Source of the DNA: Streptomyces sp. WAC 01529
Lineage (GTDB): Bacteria; Actinomycetota; Actinomycetes; Streptomycetales; Streptomycetaceae
Length of the DNA: 64,000 nt
NCBI RefSeq assembly: GCF_003945545.1
Contig: NZ_CP029617.1
Coordinates: forward strand, 1,279,001 to 1,343,000
Direction: 5' to 3'
In this document: positions 19,927 to 29,812 of the stretch, piece by piece
Layout of the letters: each line of letters begins with the position of its first letter
How positions within the stretch are numbered: position 1 is the first letter of the stretch
Program-made: the position numbers and the translations under genes
Notes under the pieces: model-generated
The model's input: the letters and a program-made list of their open reading frames with translations, nothing else
The model's database searches: none
Told to the model about the DNA's origin: nothing

Positions 19927-20475
19927 TCAGACGGTGATCAGCGCCTCGAGCGGCGCCCCGTCCAGAGCGCGCTCCAGCTTCTGCCGGCCGCCGAGGAAGC
20001 CCAGCTCCATGAGGACCGCGACACCGGCCACCTGGGCGCCCGAGCGCCGGATCAGCTCCACCGAGGCCGCGGCGGTGCCGCCGGTGGCGAGGACGTCGTC
20101 GATGACCATGACGCGGTCGCCCGCCGCCAGGTCCTCGGCGTGCACCTCGATCTCGGCGCTGCCGTACTCCAGGTCGTAGCTCTGGCGCAGCGTCGCTCCG
20201 GGGAGCTTGCCCGCCTTGCGTACGGGGATGAAGCCGAGCCCGGCGCGGATCGCGACCGGGGCGCCGAGGATGAAGCCGCGGGCCTCCAGGCCGACGATCT
20301 TCGTGGCGCCGTGCCGCGTGCTGAGGGCGGCCAGCGTGTCCGTGAGCGCCGCGAACGCGGCCGGGTCGGCCAGCAGCGGCGTGATGTCCTTGAACATCAC
20401 CCCCGGCTTCGGATGGTCCGGGACGTCACGGATGCGGCTGAGCAGCAGCTCGGAGACGTCTGCGACCTCGGTCAT
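19927..20475 (-). CDS. apt: Adenine phosphoribosyltransferase
   Basis: The 182-residue enzyme converts adenine and PRPP to AMP in purine salvage. The FKDITPLLADPAAF segment, the LEARGFILGAPVA motif and the PRPP-binding loop VMVIDDVLATGGTAAA are all present. The start overlaps the secF stop by four bases (ATGA), so it is the last gene of the secretion operon. The yajC-secD-secF-apt-relA order is conserved in actinobacteria and places purine salvage next to (p)ppGpp metabolism. Length and motifs are standard. Confidence 0.97.
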   Translation of the reverse strand: MTEVADVSELLLSRIRDVPDHPKPGVMFKDITPLLADPAAFAALTDTLAALSTRHGATKIVGLEARGFILGAPVAIRAGLGFIPVRKAGKLPGATLRQSYDLEYGSAEIEVHAEDLAAGDRVMVIDDVLATGGTAAASVELIRRSGAQVAGVAVLMELGFLGGRQKLERALDGAPLEALITV

Positions 20476-21599
20476 CGGCGCTTCCCCGAAGGCCTGCCCT
20501 TGCCGCGGCTGCGCGAGGCGGGCTGGGCCCGCGGTCCGACGACAGCTGGTGTGGCGTCGTCGTCGGGAACGCTGCCCCGCGGCTCGTCCTCCCCACGGAA
20601 GTCACCGTCCTCCACCGAGTCCCCCCTGGCCGCGGCCGACGCGCGCTTGGCGAGCACCCGCTTCTTCAGGGCCTTCAGCTGCGGCTCGCGCTCCTTGAAG
20701 TCGGCGACGAGCGGCGTGGCGATGAAGATCGAGGAGTACGCACCGGCCGCGAGGCCGACGAACAGCGACAGCGAGATGTCGTTGAGCATGCCGGCGCCCA
20801 GGACACCGCCACCGATGAACAGCAGGCCCGCCACCGGGAGCAGCGCGACGACCGTGGTGTTGATGGAGCGCACCAGGGTGCCGTTGATGCTGCGGTTGGC
20901 GACCTCGCTGTAGGTGAAGCGGGTCTGCTTGGTGAGGTCCTTCGACTGCTCCTTCAAGCTGTCGAAGACCACGACCGTGTCGTAGAGCGAGTAACCGAGG
21001 ATGGTCAGCAGACCGATCACCGTGCCGGGCGTGACCTCGAAGCCGACCAGCGCGTAGACACCCACGGTGATGGTGATGTCGTGGATGAGCGCGATCAGTG
21101 CCGCCAGCGCCATGCGCCATTCGAAGGCGATGGCCAGGTAGATGACCACGAGGACCATGAAGATCGCCAGGCCCTGCCAGGCCTTGTTGGCGACCTGTTC
21201 GCCCCAACTGGGGCCCACCAGGTCGGCGTTGATGTCCGCGGCCTTGACGTCGAGGTCCTTGGCCAGCGCCGCCTTGATCTGGTCGGACTTGTCGATGTCC
21301 ACACCCGCGATCTGGATGCGCATCGCGTCGTCGCCCAGCTTCTGGACGATCGCGTCATGGCCGGAGGCCTTCTCCGCGGCCTCCTCGGCCTGCGTGACCG
21401 AGACGCTCGTCTTCGGGGTGTTGAAGACGGCGCCCCCCTCGAACTCGATGCCCATGTTCAGGCCGCGCACCGCGAGGCCCACGATGGCGGTGATGGTGAT
21501 CAGTATCGAGACGGCGTACCAGATCTTGCGCTTGCCGACGAAGTCGTAGCCGACCTCGCCGTGGTAGAGCCTGGCGCCGAGATCGCCGAGCTTCGACAT
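20472..21599 (-). CDS. secF: Protein translocase subunit SecF
   Basis: The 375-residue membrane protein partners SecD in the proton-motive-force-driven late step of Sec export. It starts MSKLGDLGARLYHGEVGYDF, has a first transmembrane helix (WYAVSILITITAIVGLAV), a periplasmic-side domain containing the GIEFEGGAVF motif, and five more membrane helices including IALIHDITITVGVYALVG. The C-terminal ~70 residues are hydrophilic. The ATG at 21599 is two bases past the secD stop and its GGAGG ribosome-binding site lies within the end of secD. Confidence 0.97.
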   Translation of the reverse strand: MSKLGDLGARLYHGEVGYDFVGKRKIWYAVSILITITAIVGLAVRGLNMGIEFEGGAVFNTPKTSVSVTQAEEAAEKASGHDAIVQKLGDDAMRIQIAGVDIDKSDQIKAALAKDLDVKAADINADLVGPSWGEQVANKAWQGLAIFMVLVVIYLAIAFEWRMALAALIALIHDITITVGVYALVGFEVTPGTVIGLLTILGYSLYDTVVVFDSLKEQSKDLTKQTRFTYSEVANRSINGTLVRSINTTVVALLPVAGLLFIGGGVLGAGMLNDISLSLFVGLAAGAYSSIFIATPLVADFKEREPQLKALKKRVLAKRASAAARGDSVEDGDFRGEDEPRGSVPDDDATPAVVGPRAQPASRSRGKGRPSGKRR

Positions 21600-21600
21600 C

Positions 21601-23385
21601 TCACGCCTCCTTCGGGTCGACAGGGCCAACGGAGGAGCCGGTAGTGCGGCGTGACCGGCGGATCGGGGGCTTGATGCCGAGCCGCTTCGGGTCGAAGCCC
21701 GACCACTTGTGGCCGTTCGCGAAGAACTTCTTGCGCGCCATGAGCGTCATCAGCGGCTTGGTGAAGAAGAAGACCACGACGACGTCGAGCAGGGTGGTCA
21801 GACCGAGCGTGAACGCGAAGCCCTGCACCTTGCCGACCGTGACGACGAAAAGCACCGCGGCGGCGAGGAACGACACGAAGTCGGAGACCAGGATCGTGCG
21901 CCGGGCGCGCGGCCAGGCCCGCTCGACGGCGGGACGCAGCGTACGTCCCTCGCGGACCTCGTCACGGACGCGTTCGAAGAAGACGATGAACGAGTCCGCC
22001 GTGATACCGATCGCGACGATCGCACCGCACACCGCGGGGAGGTTCAGCGCGAAGTTGATGGTCGGGCCGAGCAGCGTCATGATCGCGTACGTCAGCGCCG
22101 CGGAGACCAGGAGGCTCGCGATGGCGATGAGCGACAGGCCGCGGTAGTAGACCACCAGGTAGATGACGACGAGCGCGAGACCGATGGCGCCCGCGATCAG
22201 ACCCGCTTTCAGCTGCTCGCCGCCGAGGGCCGGGCTGACCGTGGTGACGCTCTGCTCGTGGAAGGTGAGCGGCAGGGCGCCGTACGACAGGATGTTCGCC
22301 AGGTCCTTGGCGGAGTCCTGGTTGAAGCTGCCGGAGATCTCGGCGTTCGTGGTCAGCGTCGTGTTGACGCTGGGGGCCGAGACGACCTCGCCGTCCAGGA
22401 CGATCGCGAACTGGTTCTGCGGGGACTGCTGCTGCGAGAGCTTGCCCGTCGTCTTCGCGAACTTCTTGCCGCCGGACTTGGTGAATTCCATGTTGACGAC
22501 CCAGGCACCGGTCTGCTGGTTGATGGTCGCCTGCGCCTCGTCGACGTCCTTGCCGTTCACCTCGGCCGGGGCAAGGATGAACTTGTCCCACGTCTTGCCG
22601 TCGGGGCTCTTGCCGCACGCGACCGTCGGGTCGGACGGCTTGACGCCCTTGCCTGCCGCCGCGCGGGCCTTCTTGTCCGTGCAGTCCAGCTTGGTGAACT
22701 GCTCCTGGAGCTTGGCCGTGGCCGGGTCGGTGGACGGCGTGGGCGAGGGCTTCTCGTCCTTCTTCCCGTCGTCCTTGGCCTTGTCCGTCGCGGACGGGGT
22801 CGGGTCGGCCTTCAGGGCCTCGCTGACGGCACGGCCCTGGGGCGACGCGGAGGAGGACGGGGAGTTCGCCGCGTCCTTGTCGGTCGCCTTGTCCGTGGCC
22901 TTGTCGGTGGCCTTGTCCTTGTCCTTTTCCTTGTCCGTCCCGGACGAGGAGCTGGCGGACGGATCGGGAGCCGGCGCGCCGGCGGCCTGAGTGATCACCG
23001 GACGGAAGTAGAGCTGCGCGGTCGTGCCGACCTGGTCGCGCGCCTGCTTCTCGTTCGTCCCCTTGGGGATGTTGACGATGATGTTGCGATCGCCCTGGGT
23101 CTGGACCTCGGCCTCGGAGACACCCAGGCCGTTGACACGGTTGTTGATGATGTCGACGGCCGTGTTCATGTTGGTCGGGTTGATCGCGTTCTTCTGGCCC
23201 GGCTCGTTCCTCGCCTCGAGCGTGATGCTCGTACCACCCGCGAGGTCGATGCCCAGGCGCGGTGTGGTGTGTCCGGAAAGGAACATTCCCCCGGTCAGCG
23301 CCACGAGGGCGATCAGGATGAAGGCCAGTGCGCGGCCCGGCTTGCCCGGTGCGCTCTGCCTTCGGCCCTTCTTCGGTGCTGCCAC
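21601..23385 (-). CDS. secD: Protein translocase subunit SecD
   Basis: The 594-residue SecD begins with basic residues, one membrane helix (FILIALVALTGGMFLSG) and the conserved PRLGIDLAGGTSITLEA motif. A long insertion at about residues 140-225 is made of Lys/Asp/Thr/Ala/Ser/Pro repeats (KDKATDKATDKATDKDAAN), unlike E. coli SecD; it lies in the first extracytoplasmic domain. Five C-terminal helices include the AVCGAIVAIGITADSFIVFF signature. The GTG at 23385 was chosen because the family N-terminus starts there and AGGGAG lies upstream. It is 165 bases downstream of yajC, with a stem-loop between. Confidence 0.96.
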   Translation of the reverse strand: MAAPKKGRRQSAPGKPGRALAFILIALVALTGGMFLSGHTTPRLGIDLAGGTSITLEARNEPGQKNAINPTNMNTAVDIINNRVNGLGVSEAEVQTQGDRNIIVNIPKGTNEKQARDQVGTTAQLYFRPVITQAAGAPAPDPSASSSSGTDKEKDKDKATDKATDKATDKDAANSPSSSASPQGRAVSEALKADPTPSATDKAKDDGKKDEKPSPTPSTDPATAKLQEQFTKLDCTDKKARAAAGKGVKPSDPTVACGKSPDGKTWDKFILAPAEVNGKDVDEAQATINQQTGAWVVNMEFTKSGGKKFAKTTGKLSQQQSPQNQFAIVLDGEVVSAPSVNTTLTTNAEISGSFNQDSAKDLANILSYGALPLTFHEQSVTTVSPALGGEQLKAGLIAGAIGLALVVIYLVVYYRGLSLIAIASLLVSAALTYAIMTLLGPTINFALNLPAVCGAIVAIGITADSFIVFFERVRDEVREGRTLRPAVERAWPRARRTILVSDFVSFLAAAVLFVVTVGKVQGFAFTLGLTTLLDVVVVFFFTKPLMTLMARKKFFANGHKWSGFDPKRLGIKPPIRRSRRTTGSSVGPVDPKEA

Positions 23386-23501
23386 CTTCTCGTTCTCCCT
23401 GTCCAACCGCCCGGCTTCCGGTCCGGCCCCGAACGGTGCGGGGAGGTTCCGGGCGGGCGGCCATGAAGTGGTGTCGAGATTCGGCGCGAAATGCACGTGG
23501 T

Positions 23502-23544
23502 CCGGGGCCCGTGGTGCGCGAGCGGCGCGCCCCACGGGCCCCGG
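23502..23544 (-). terminator. Stem-loop between yajC and secD
   Basis: A 13-bp perfect stem (ccggggcccgtgg and complement) with a GC-rich internal loop lies 6 bases after the yajC stop and 116 bases before the secD start. It may attenuate read-through or stabilise the yajC message. It has no T-run, so full termination is uncertain. Confidence 0.5.
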
Positions 23545-23550
23545 TCGTGA

Positions 23551-24012
23551 CTACTTCGCGTCGGACTCGCCGTCGGTCTTCTTCGGCTGCGCGTCGTCGG
23601 CCTCGGCGGCCGCGTCCTTCTTGCCGAGGTCGATGCGCGAGTCGTCGGAAGCGTCGGCGGGCTCGTCGGTCTCGGTCAGGGAGGAGGCGTCGTCCGGAAC
23701 GACGGGGGCGTCCTCGTTCAGGTCGGCCTCGGTGCCGTGCACGATGCGGTTGTACTCGTCGTCGGCGAGAACGGCGCCGATCGCGTTCTTCGCGTAAACC
23801 GCGTGGACACCGGGGGCCACCTCAAGGAGGACGGCGTCGTCGTGGACCTCCTTGACGGTGGCGTACATGCCACCGATCGTGCGGATGCCGGTGCCGGGCT
23901 GCATCTCGTTACGCATCTGCGCGGCGGCCTGCTGCTTCTTCTTCGCAGACCGGGTCATCAGGAACATGGCCCCGATGAGCACGATGAACGGGAGGAGGGT
24001 CACGATATTCAC
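23551..24012 (-). CDS. yajC: Preprotein translocase subunit YajC
   Basis: The 153-residue YajC has one N-terminal transmembrane helix (NIVTLLPFIVLIGAMFLMT), a basic segment (SAKKKQQAAAQMRNEMQPG) and the YajC beta domain (TGIRTIGGMYATVKEVHDD). The last ~50 residues are an acidic, disordered tail rich in Asp, Ala and Glu. It associates with SecDF. The GTG at 24012 starts directly before the helix; a longer frame to 24084 adds no family sequence. The ribosome-binding site is a GGAA about 11 bases upstream. It heads the SecD-SecF-apt unit and follows ruvB. Confidence 0.94.
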   Translation of the reverse strand: MNIVTLLPFIVLIGAMFLMTRSAKKKQQAAAQMRNEMQPGTGIRTIGGMYATVKEVHDDAVLLEVAPGVHAVYAKNAIGAVLADDEYNRIVHGTEADLNEDAPVVPDDASSLTETDEPADASDDSRIDLGKKDAAAEADDAQPKKTDGESDAK

Positions 24013-24211
24013 GGGACGGAGTTTCCTTCGCACGACCGCGGGGGTAAGCGGCCTGATGGATGGGGGTGGGCACGCCGCCCGCAAAGGCGGCGTCGGCGGA
24101 GTCTAAGCGAGTCCGCACCTAACGAACAACGCTCAGCATGGCACCGCAGTTCCTGGGCAAGCGACTATCCGCGCCGTTCTCCCCCGCTCGCGGGGCACTC
24201 TCGCGCCCCTG

Positions 24212-25291
24212 TCACGCCCCGAACAGATCCTGCTGTCCCTTTCCGCTTCCACCCGGCCGGGGCGGCGGCACGAGGCCCAGGTGCGCCCAGGCGGCGGGCG
24301 TCGCGACGCGGCCGCGCGGGGTGCGGGCGAGCAGCCCCTCGCGTACGAGGAAGGGCTCGGCGACCTCCTCCACGGTCTCGCGCTCCTCCCCCACCGCGAC
24401 CGCGAGGGTCGAAAGGCCGACGGGTCCGCCGCCGAACAGCTTGAGCAGGGCCTCCAGGACGGCGCGGTCGAGGCGGTCGAGGCCGCGGTCGTCGACCTCG
24501 TAGACCGCGAGGGCCGCGCCCGCGATGGCGCGGTCGATCACACCGTCGGCCTTGACCTGGGCGTAGTCCCGCACGCGGCGCAGGAGGCGGTTGGCGATAC
24601 GGGGCGTACCGCGCGAGCGGCCCGCGATCTCGGCGGCGCCGGCCGGGTCGATCTCCACGTCGAGCAGCTGGGCGGAGCGGTGGACGACCCGCTCCAGCTC
24701 CGCGGGTTCGTAGAACTCCATGTGCGCGGTGAAGCCGAAGCGGTCGCGCAGCGGCGGGGGCAGCAGGCCCGCGCGCGTGGTGGCGCCGACCAGGGTGAAG
24801 GGCGGCAGTTCGAGGGGGATGGCGGTGGCGCCGGGGCCCTTGCCGACGATGACGTCGACGCGGAAGTCCTCCATCGCCATGTAGAGCATCTCCTCGGCGG
24901 GCCGCGACATGCGGTGGATCTCGTCGAGGAAGAGGACCTCGCCCTCCTGGAGGGAGGAGAGGATCGCGGCGAGATCGCCCGCGTGCTGGATGGCGGGCCC
25001 GCTGGTGATGCGGATCGGGGCGCCCATCTCGGCGGCAATGATCATCGAGAGGGTCGTCTTGCCGAGGCCGGGGGCCCCGGAGAGCAGGACGTGGTCGGCG
25101 GTGGCGCCGCGCGCGCGGGCCGCGCGCAGGACGAGGTCGAGCTGCTCGCGGACCTTCTCCTGGCCGATGAACTCGCCGAGGTCCTTGGGGCGCAGGGCGG
25201 CCTCGACGGCCTGGTCCTCGCCGTCGGCGACGGAGCCCACCAGCCGCTCGGCCGCAGCGGCAGCTTCGTCGGTGGTGTCGTCCCAGTTCAT
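24212..25291 (-). CDS. ruvB: Holliday junction branch migration helicase RuvB
   Basis: The 359-residue AAA+ motor drives branch migration of Holliday junctions with RuvA. Walker A is [18 protein letters not shown], Walker B is [17 protein letters not shown], sensor 1 is [11 protein letters not shown], and sensor 2 with arginine residues is [19 protein letters not shown]. The C-terminal winged-helix region follows ([17 protein letters not shown]). The start ATG at 25291 ([17 protein letters not shown]) fits the family. It is 59 bases downstream of ruvA on the same strand and completes the ruvC-ruvA-ruvB operon. Confidence 0.97.
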   Translation of the reverse strand: MNWDDTTDEAAAAAERLVGSVADGEDQAVEAALRPKDLGEFIGQEKVREQLDLVLRAARARGATADHVLLSGAPGLGKTTLSMIIAAEMGAPIRITSGPAIQHAGDLAAILSSLQEGEVLFLDEIHRMSRPAEEMLYMAMEDFRVDVIVGKGPGATAIPLELPPFTLVGATTRAGLLPPPLRDRFGFTAHMEFYEPAELERVVHRSAQLLDVEIDPAGAAEIAGRSRGTPRIANRLLRRVRDYAQVKADGVIDRAIAGAALAVYEVDDRGLDRLDRAVLEALLKLFGGGPVGLSTLAVAVGEERETVEEVAEPFLVREGLLARTPRGRVATPAAWAHLGLVPPPRPGGSGKGQQDLFGA

Positions 25292-25350
25292 GCGGTGTGC
25301 CTCGCGATGTGGTTCGGGGGTCGGGGGCCGGGGGGGGAGCGCGGGAGCGC

Positions 25351-25962
25351 TCAGCGGGTGCGGTTCAGGGTCTGGAGCGCCGCCTTGAGGAGCTGGCCGA
25401 CCTGCGGGGTGCCGCCGGCCGCCTCGGCCTGCGGGGTGACGGCGGCGACGGCCTCGTCGGCCTCGCGCGTGGCGTACCCGAGGCCGATCAGGGCGGCGTG
25501 CAGCTGGTCGCGCCAGCCGGAGGTGACGGCGCTGCCGAGGGCGGGGCCGCCGGTACCCAGCGGTTCGCCGAGGCGGTCCTTGTACTCCAGGAGGAGCTTC
25601 TGGGCGCCCTTCTTGCCGATGCCGGGGACGGCGGTCAGCGCCTTCTCGTCGCCGGTGGAGACGGCGCGGCGCAGGGCGTCGGGGCTGTGCACGGCGAGCA
25701 TGGCCTGGGCCAGGCGCGGACCGACGCCGCTCGCGGTCTGCAGCAGCTCGAAGGTCTGCCGCTCGTCGTCGTCCGCGAAGCCGTACAGGGTCAGGGAGTC
25801 CTCGCGCACGACGAGGGAGGTGGCGAGCTTGGCCTGCTGGCCCACCCGGAGCGTGGAGAGGGTGTTCGGTGTGCACTGGACGGCCATGCCGATGCCGCCG
25901 ACCTCGACCACCGCGGCATCGGGGGCGAGGGCGGCGACGGGGCCGCTGACGAAGGCGATCAT
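25351..25962 (-). CDS. ruvA: Holliday junction DNA helicase subunit RuvA
   Basis: The 203-residue protein binds four-way junctions and loads RuvB. It has the N-terminal OB domain ([20 protein letters not shown]), two helix-hairpin-helix motifs ([18 protein letters not shown] and [19 protein letters not shown]) and the C-terminal RuvB-binding domain ([19 protein letters not shown]), separated by a flexible linker. The ATG overlaps the ruvC stop by four bases (ATGA). Length and domains are normal. Confidence 0.97.
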   Translation of the reverse strand: MIAFVSGPVAALAPDAAVVEVGGIGMAVQCTPNTLSTLRVGQQAKLATSLVVREDSLTLYGFADDDERQTFELLQTASGVGPRLAQAMLAVHSPDALRRAVSTGDEKALTAVPGIGKKGAQKLLLEYKDRLGEPLGTGGPALGSAVTSGWRDQLHAALIGLGYATREADEAVAAVTPQAEAAGGTPQVGQLLKAALQTLNRTR

Positions 25963-26546
25963 GCGGTACGGCCTTTCTGTGCTGCTTGCTGAGCTGTGAG
26001 GGTCCTGGCGGCGTGCTGGGCCGCGGCCTGCTGGAATCTGTTCTGGACGACGGCCTGCTGGAGGCGGTTCTGCGCGGGGGCGCGCCAGATGTGGCAGATG
26101 GCGAGGGCGAGGGCGTCCGCGGCGTCGGCGGGCTTCGGCGGCGCGTCGAGCCGCAGGAGCCGGGTCACCATGGCGCCCACCTGGGCCTTGTCGGCGCGGC
26201 CGCTGCCGGTGACGGCGGCCTTGACCTCGCTCGGGGTGTGCAGGGCGACGGGGATGCCGCGGCGCGAGGCGCAGAGCATGGCGACGGCGCTGGCCTGGGC
26301 GGTGCCCATGACCGTACGGACGTTGTGCTGGCTGAACACCCGCTCCACGGCGAGGATTTCGGGGTCGTGCTCGTCGAGCCACTGCTCGATGCCCTGCTCG
26401 ATGGCGACAAGGCGCAGCCCCAGCTCGGCGTCGGCCGGGGTCCGTACGACACCGACGCCGCGCATGGTCAGTGGGCGTCCGGCGACTCCGTCGACGACCC
26501 CCACACCGCACCGGGTCAGCCCCGGGTCGACCCCCAGCACCCGCAC
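25959..26546 (-). CDS. ruvC: Holliday junction resolvase RuvC
   Basis: The 195-residue endonuclease cleaves Holliday junctions. Catalytic acids lie in [14 protein letters not shown] (Asp near residue 7), [14 protein letters not shown] (Glu) and the C-terminal [13 protein letters not shown]. The last ~40 residues are an unusual Gln/Ala/Arg-rich tail with near-repeats ([20 protein letters not shown]) beyond the family core. The GTG at 26546 gives the family N-terminus; two GTGs upstream (26558 and 26570) are possible. A terminator lies 60 bases upstream, so the ruvCAB promoter should lie in that gap. Confidence 0.95.
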   Translation of the reverse strand: MRVLGVDPGLTRCGVGVVDGVAGRPLTMRGVGVVRTPADAELGLRLVAIEQGIEQWLDEHDPEILAVERVFSQHNVRTVMGTAQASAVAMLCASRRGIPVALHTPSEVKAAVTGSGRADKAQVGAMVTRLLRLDAPPKPADAADALALAICHIWRAPAQNRLQQAVVQNRFQQAAAQHAARTLTAQQAAQKGRTA

Positions 26547-26605
26547 GACAGCCCCCACTTCTTCGCTCACCTGTTTGTGCAGGCTATCGGCTCGCACTGA
26601 CAACG

Positions 26606-26643
26606 CGACGGGCCGACAGGGGCGTGTCCCCGTCGGCCCGTCG
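26606..26643 (-). terminator. Terminator between yebC and ruvC
   Basis: A 12-bp stem (cgacgggccgac and complement) extended by a 4-bp inner stem with one bulged A and a CGTGT loop lies 26 bases past the yebC stop. It separates yebC from the ruvCAB unit. Confidence 0.75.
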
Positions 26644-26669
26644 TCGTATACGCGTCACATCCGCGTGTG

Positions 26670-27422
26670 TCAGGCGTCCACCTTGGCCATGACCTCGTCG
26701 GAGACGTCGAAGTTGGCGAAGACGTTCTGCACGTCGTCGCTGTCCTCCAGCGCGTCGATGAGCTTGAAGATCTTCCGGGCGCCCTCTTCGTCCAGCTCGA
26801 CCTGCATGGTCGGGACGAAGTTGGCGTCAGCCGAGTCGTAGTCGATGCCGGCGTCCTGGAGGGCGGTGCGGACCGCGACCAGGTCGGTGGCCTCGCTGAG
26901 CACCTCGAAGGTCTCACCGAGGTCGTTGACCTCCTCGGCGCCCGCGTCCAGGACCGCGCCGAGCACGTCGTCCTCGGTCAGCTCGCCCTTGGGGACGATG
27001 ACGACGCCCTTGCGGTGGAAGAGGTAGGAGACGGAGCCCGGGTCGGCCATCGAGCCGCCGTTGCGCGTCATGGCGACGCGGACGTCGGACGCGGCGCGGT
27101 TGCGGTTGTCGGTGAGGCACTCGATGAGCACCGCGACGCCGTTCGGGCCGTAACCCTCGTACATGATCGTCTCGTAGTCGGCGCCACCGGCTTCGAGACC
27201 GGCGCCGCGCTTGACCGCGGAGTCGATGTTCTTGTTCGGGACCGAGCTCTTCTTGGCCTTCTGGATGGCGTCGAAGAGAGTCGGGTTACCGGACACGTCG
27301 GCGCCGCCCGTGCGGGCCGCGACCTCAATGTTCTTGATCATCTTCGCGAAGAGCTTGCCGCGCTTGGCGTCGATCACGGCCTTCTTGTGCTTCGTCGTAG
27401 CCCATTTAGAGTGGCCGGACAT
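26670..27422 (-). CDS. YebC/PmpR family translation or transcription factor
   Basis: The 250-residue protein is a full-length YebC family member beginning [20 protein letters not shown]. The family was long annotated as a transcriptional regulator; recent work on family members links it to rescue of ribosomes at difficult motifs such as polyproline. Conserved blocks GRGGNP-like (here [18 protein letters not shown]), [20 protein letters not shown] and the acidic C-terminal domain are present. It lies between pdxT and ruvC as in many actinobacteria. Which of the two roles applies here cannot be decided from sequence. Confidence 0.95.
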   Translation of the reverse strand: MSGHSKWATTKHKKAVIDAKRGKLFAKMIKNIEVAARTGGADVSGNPTLFDAIQKAKKSSVPNKNIDSAVKRGAGLEAGGADYETIMYEGYGPNGVAVLIECLTDNRNRAASDVRVAMTRNGGSMADPGSVSYLFHRKGVVIVPKGELTEDDVLGAVLDAGAEEVNDLGETFEVLSEATDLVAVRTALQDAGIDYDSADANFVPTMQVELDEEGARKIFKLIDALEDSDDVQNVFANFDVSDEVMAKVDA

Positions 27423-27500
27423 CTGCCTGTCTCCTTCGCGTTACCCAACAACCGGTACGAACTCTCCCGGACCGCAAGGCTCCGGGGATCCCCGGAGATC

Positions 27501-28106
27501 CTACAAGGATCCCGCGCGCGTGTTACCCCGCGCCATCTCCACGAACAGAGCGTGGACGCGGTGGTCGCCGGTCAGCTCGGGGTGGAAGGACGTGGCGAGC
27601 GCGTTGCCCTGGCGCACGGCGACGATGTGGCCCTCGTGCTCGGCCACCACCTCCACCTGCGCGCCGACCGACTCGACCCACGGCGCCCGGATGAAGACGC
27701 CCTCGACCGGGGCGCCCTCGACGCCCTTGACGTCGACGGCCGCCTCGAAGGACTCGTTCTGGCGACCGAAGGCGTTGCGCCGCACGATCATGTCGATGCC
27801 GCCCACCGTCTCCTGGCCCGAGCGCGGGTCGAGGATCTTGTCGGCGAGCATGATCATGCCCGCGCAGGTGCCGTAGACCGGCATGCCGTCACGCACGCGC
27901 GCGCGAAGAGGCTCCATGACGCCGAAGAGGTTCGCCAGCTTGGAGATGGTGGTGGACTCACCGCCGGGGATGACCAGGCCGTCGACCTCGGCCAGCTCTT
28001 CGGGGCGCCTCACCGGCCTGGCCAGGGCGTCAGCCGAGGCCAGGGCGATCAGGTGCTCCCGTACGTCCCCCTGTAGGGCGAGGACGCCCACTACGGGAGT
28101 GGTCAT
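27501..28106 (-). CDS. pdxT: Pyridoxal 5'-phosphate synthase glutaminase subunit PdxT
   Basis: The 201-residue glutaminase releases ammonia from glutamine and channels it to PdxS for PLP synthesis. It begins [17 protein letters not shown], carries the oxyanion motif [13 protein letters not shown], the catalytic Cys in [10 protein letters not shown], and the His-Glu pair in [10 protein letters not shown]. The ATG overlaps the pdxS stop by one base (TAATG), ensuring coupled, near-equimolar translation with PdxS. Length is typical. Confidence 0.97.
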   Translation of the reverse strand: MTTPVVGVLALQGDVREHLIALASADALARPVRRPEELAEVDGLVIPGGESTTISKLANLFGVMEPLRARVRDGMPVYGTCAGMIMLADKILDPRSGQETVGGIDMIVRRNAFGRQNESFEAAVDVKGVEGAPVEGVFIRAPWVESVGAQVEVVAEHEGHIVAVRQGNALATSFHPELTGDHRVHALFVEMARGNTRAGSL

Positions 28107-29020
28107 TACCAGCCTCGGTTCGCGTAGCGCTCGGTCTCGGGCAGGGTGTCGCAGTTGATGCCGACCATGGCCTCGCCGAGGTTGCGGGAGGCGTCCGCGA
28201 TGATCTTCGGGTCGTCGTAGAAGGTGGTGGCCTTCACGATGGCGGCGGCGCGCTTGGCCGGGTCGCCGGACTTGAAGATGCCGGAGCCGACGAAGACGCC
28301 CTCGGCGCCGAGCTGGCGCATCAGCGCGGCGTCGGCCGGGGTGGCGACGCCACCGGCGGAGAAGAGCACGACGGGCAGCTTGCCCAGCTCGGCGGTCTCC
28401 TTGACCAGCTCGTAGGGGGCGCGCAGGTCCTTGGCGGCGGCGTACAGCTCGTTGTTGTCGTAGCCGCGCAGCTTGGCGATCTCGTTCTTGATCTGGCGCA
28501 GGTGGCGGACGGCCTCGACGACGTTGCCGGTGCCGGCCTCGCCCTTGGAGCGGATCATGGCCGCGCCCTCGGCGATGCGGCGCAGGGCCTCGCCCAGGTT
28601 GGTGGCGCCGCACACGAACGGGGTCGTGAAGGCGAACTTGTCGCTGTGGTTGACCTCGTCGGCCGGGGTGAGGACCTCGGACTCGTCGATGTAGTCGACG
28701 CCGAGGGACTGCAGCACCTGGGCCTCGACGAAGTGGCCGATGCGGGACTTGGCCATGACCGGGATGGAGACGGCCTCGATGATCTCTTCGATCATGTTCG
28801 GGTCGGACATCCGCGCCACGCCGCCGTCCTTGCGGATGTCGGCGGGCACCCGCTCCAGCGCCATGACGGCGACGGCGCCGGCGTCCTCGGCGATCTTCGC
28901 CTGCTCGGCGTTGACGACGTCCATGATCACGCCGCCCTTGAGCTGCTCGGCCATGCCGCGCTTCACACGCGCGGTGCCGGTCTCGGGCGTCTGGTTGCTG
29001 CTGGAGGGGGTGCTGGACAC
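28106..29020 (-). CDS. pdxS: Pyridoxal 5'-phosphate synthase lyase subunit PdxS
   Basis: The 304-residue PdxS makes pyridoxal phosphate from ribose 5-phosphate, glyceraldehyde 3-phosphate and ammonia in the DXP-independent pathway. Catalytic lysines lie in [15 protein letters not shown] and [12 protein letters not shown]; the [17 protein letters not shown] and [12 protein letters not shown] motifs are intact. The GTG at 29020 is preceded by GAGG at about 12 bases and starts a short Ser/Thr-rich tail common in Streptomyces; a longer frame to 29092 is not supported. It is first in the pdxST operon, upstream of yebC. Confidence 0.97.
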   Translation of the reverse strand: MSSTPSSSNQTPETGTARVKRGMAEQLKGGVIMDVVNAEQAKIAEDAGAVAVMALERVPADIRKDGGVARMSDPNMIEEIIEAVSIPVMAKSRIGHFVEAQVLQSLGVDYIDESEVLTPADEVNHSDKFAFTTPFVCGATNLGEALRRIAEGAAMIRSKGEAGTGNVVEAVRHLRQIKNEIAKLRGYDNNELYAAAKDLRAPYELVKETAELGKLPVVLFSAGGVATPADAALMRQLGAEGVFVGSGIFKSGDPAKRAAAIVKATTFYDDPKIIADASRNLGEAMVGINCDTLPETERYANRGW

Positions 29021-29172
29021 GGGGTTGACCTCACTCGCTGAAGAGAAGTTTCTGCAGCTCCGAGGTAACTCTCGAACACCAGGCCACAGCAAGGGCCAAT
29101 GGTTGACCGGTGGCTCATTTTTCCGGGGCGCGGCGGGAGGGTGCCGCGCTGACCTGGCGTTTCGCCGTGCTG

Positions 29173-29718
29173 CTAGGAGGCCGCGCGGTCGGCCAGCGCC
29201 ACCGGCGGCTCGTCGTCCATCTCGAACGCCATCGGGAAGGGGGCGTGCCCCGCGAGGCGGAACCAGCGGACCTTGCGGTGCCTGCGCAGGGCGCGGGCGG
29301 CGCGTACGGAGTCGTTGTGGAAGCGGCGGGCCATCGGCACCCGGCGCACGGCCGCGGCCAGTTCGGTGGCCGCCTCGTCGCCGCCCGGGGCCTCGCGCAC
29401 CGCCTCGACCTGCTGGATCTCACCGAAGATCGCCCGCAGCGCCTGGCTCAGCTCGCTCTCGGCGACCTCGCGCTGCTCCTCCTCCGCCTGCCGGGCCGCG
29501 TGCGCCGCCTCGTAGAGCACGATCGAGGCGGCGGGATCGAGCACCCCCGAGGTGGCCAGCTCCTGGGCGACCGAGGCGCGGCGGAGCAGTTGCGCGTCGA
29601 GGGCGGCGCGGGCGGCGTCGATCCGCGCGTGCAGCCGGTCGAGCCGTCCGGCGGTCCAGCTCAGGTAGAGGCCGATCGCGAAGAGGGCTACCGCGATCCA
29701 GATCAGGGTGGAGGTCAC
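29173..29718 (-). CDS. LemA-like membrane-anchored protein
   Basis: The 181-residue product has one N-terminal transmembrane helix ([17 protein letters not shown], about 5-21) and then a helical domain. Its layout resembles LemA proteins: [17 protein letters not shown] after the helix, a charged helical hairpin, then [18 protein letters not shown] and a closing [11 protein letters not shown] segment like the GF...FE ending of LemA. Similarity was judged by eye and is moderate. The function of LemA proteins is unclear. It lies between pdxS and pimA on the same strand, 94 bases upstream of nothing but the pimA 3' end, so it may be its own unit. Confidence 0.72.
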   Translation of the reverse strand: MTSTLIWIAVALFAIGLYLSWTAGRLDRLHARIDAARAALDAQLLRRASVAQELATSGVLDPAASIVLYEAAHAARQAEEEQREVAESELSQALRAIFGEIQQVEAVREAPGGDEAATELAAAVRRVPMARRFHNDSVRAARALRRHRKVRWFRLAGHAPFPMAFEMDDEPPVALADRAAS

Positions 29719-29812
29719 GGATTTCAGGCTAGTCGCCCCGCGGCCGCCGGTTCACCACCGGGCACCCCAAGGCGCCCCGGTACGCCCCGAGGCGCCCGTT
29801 CGCGGCGGACCG

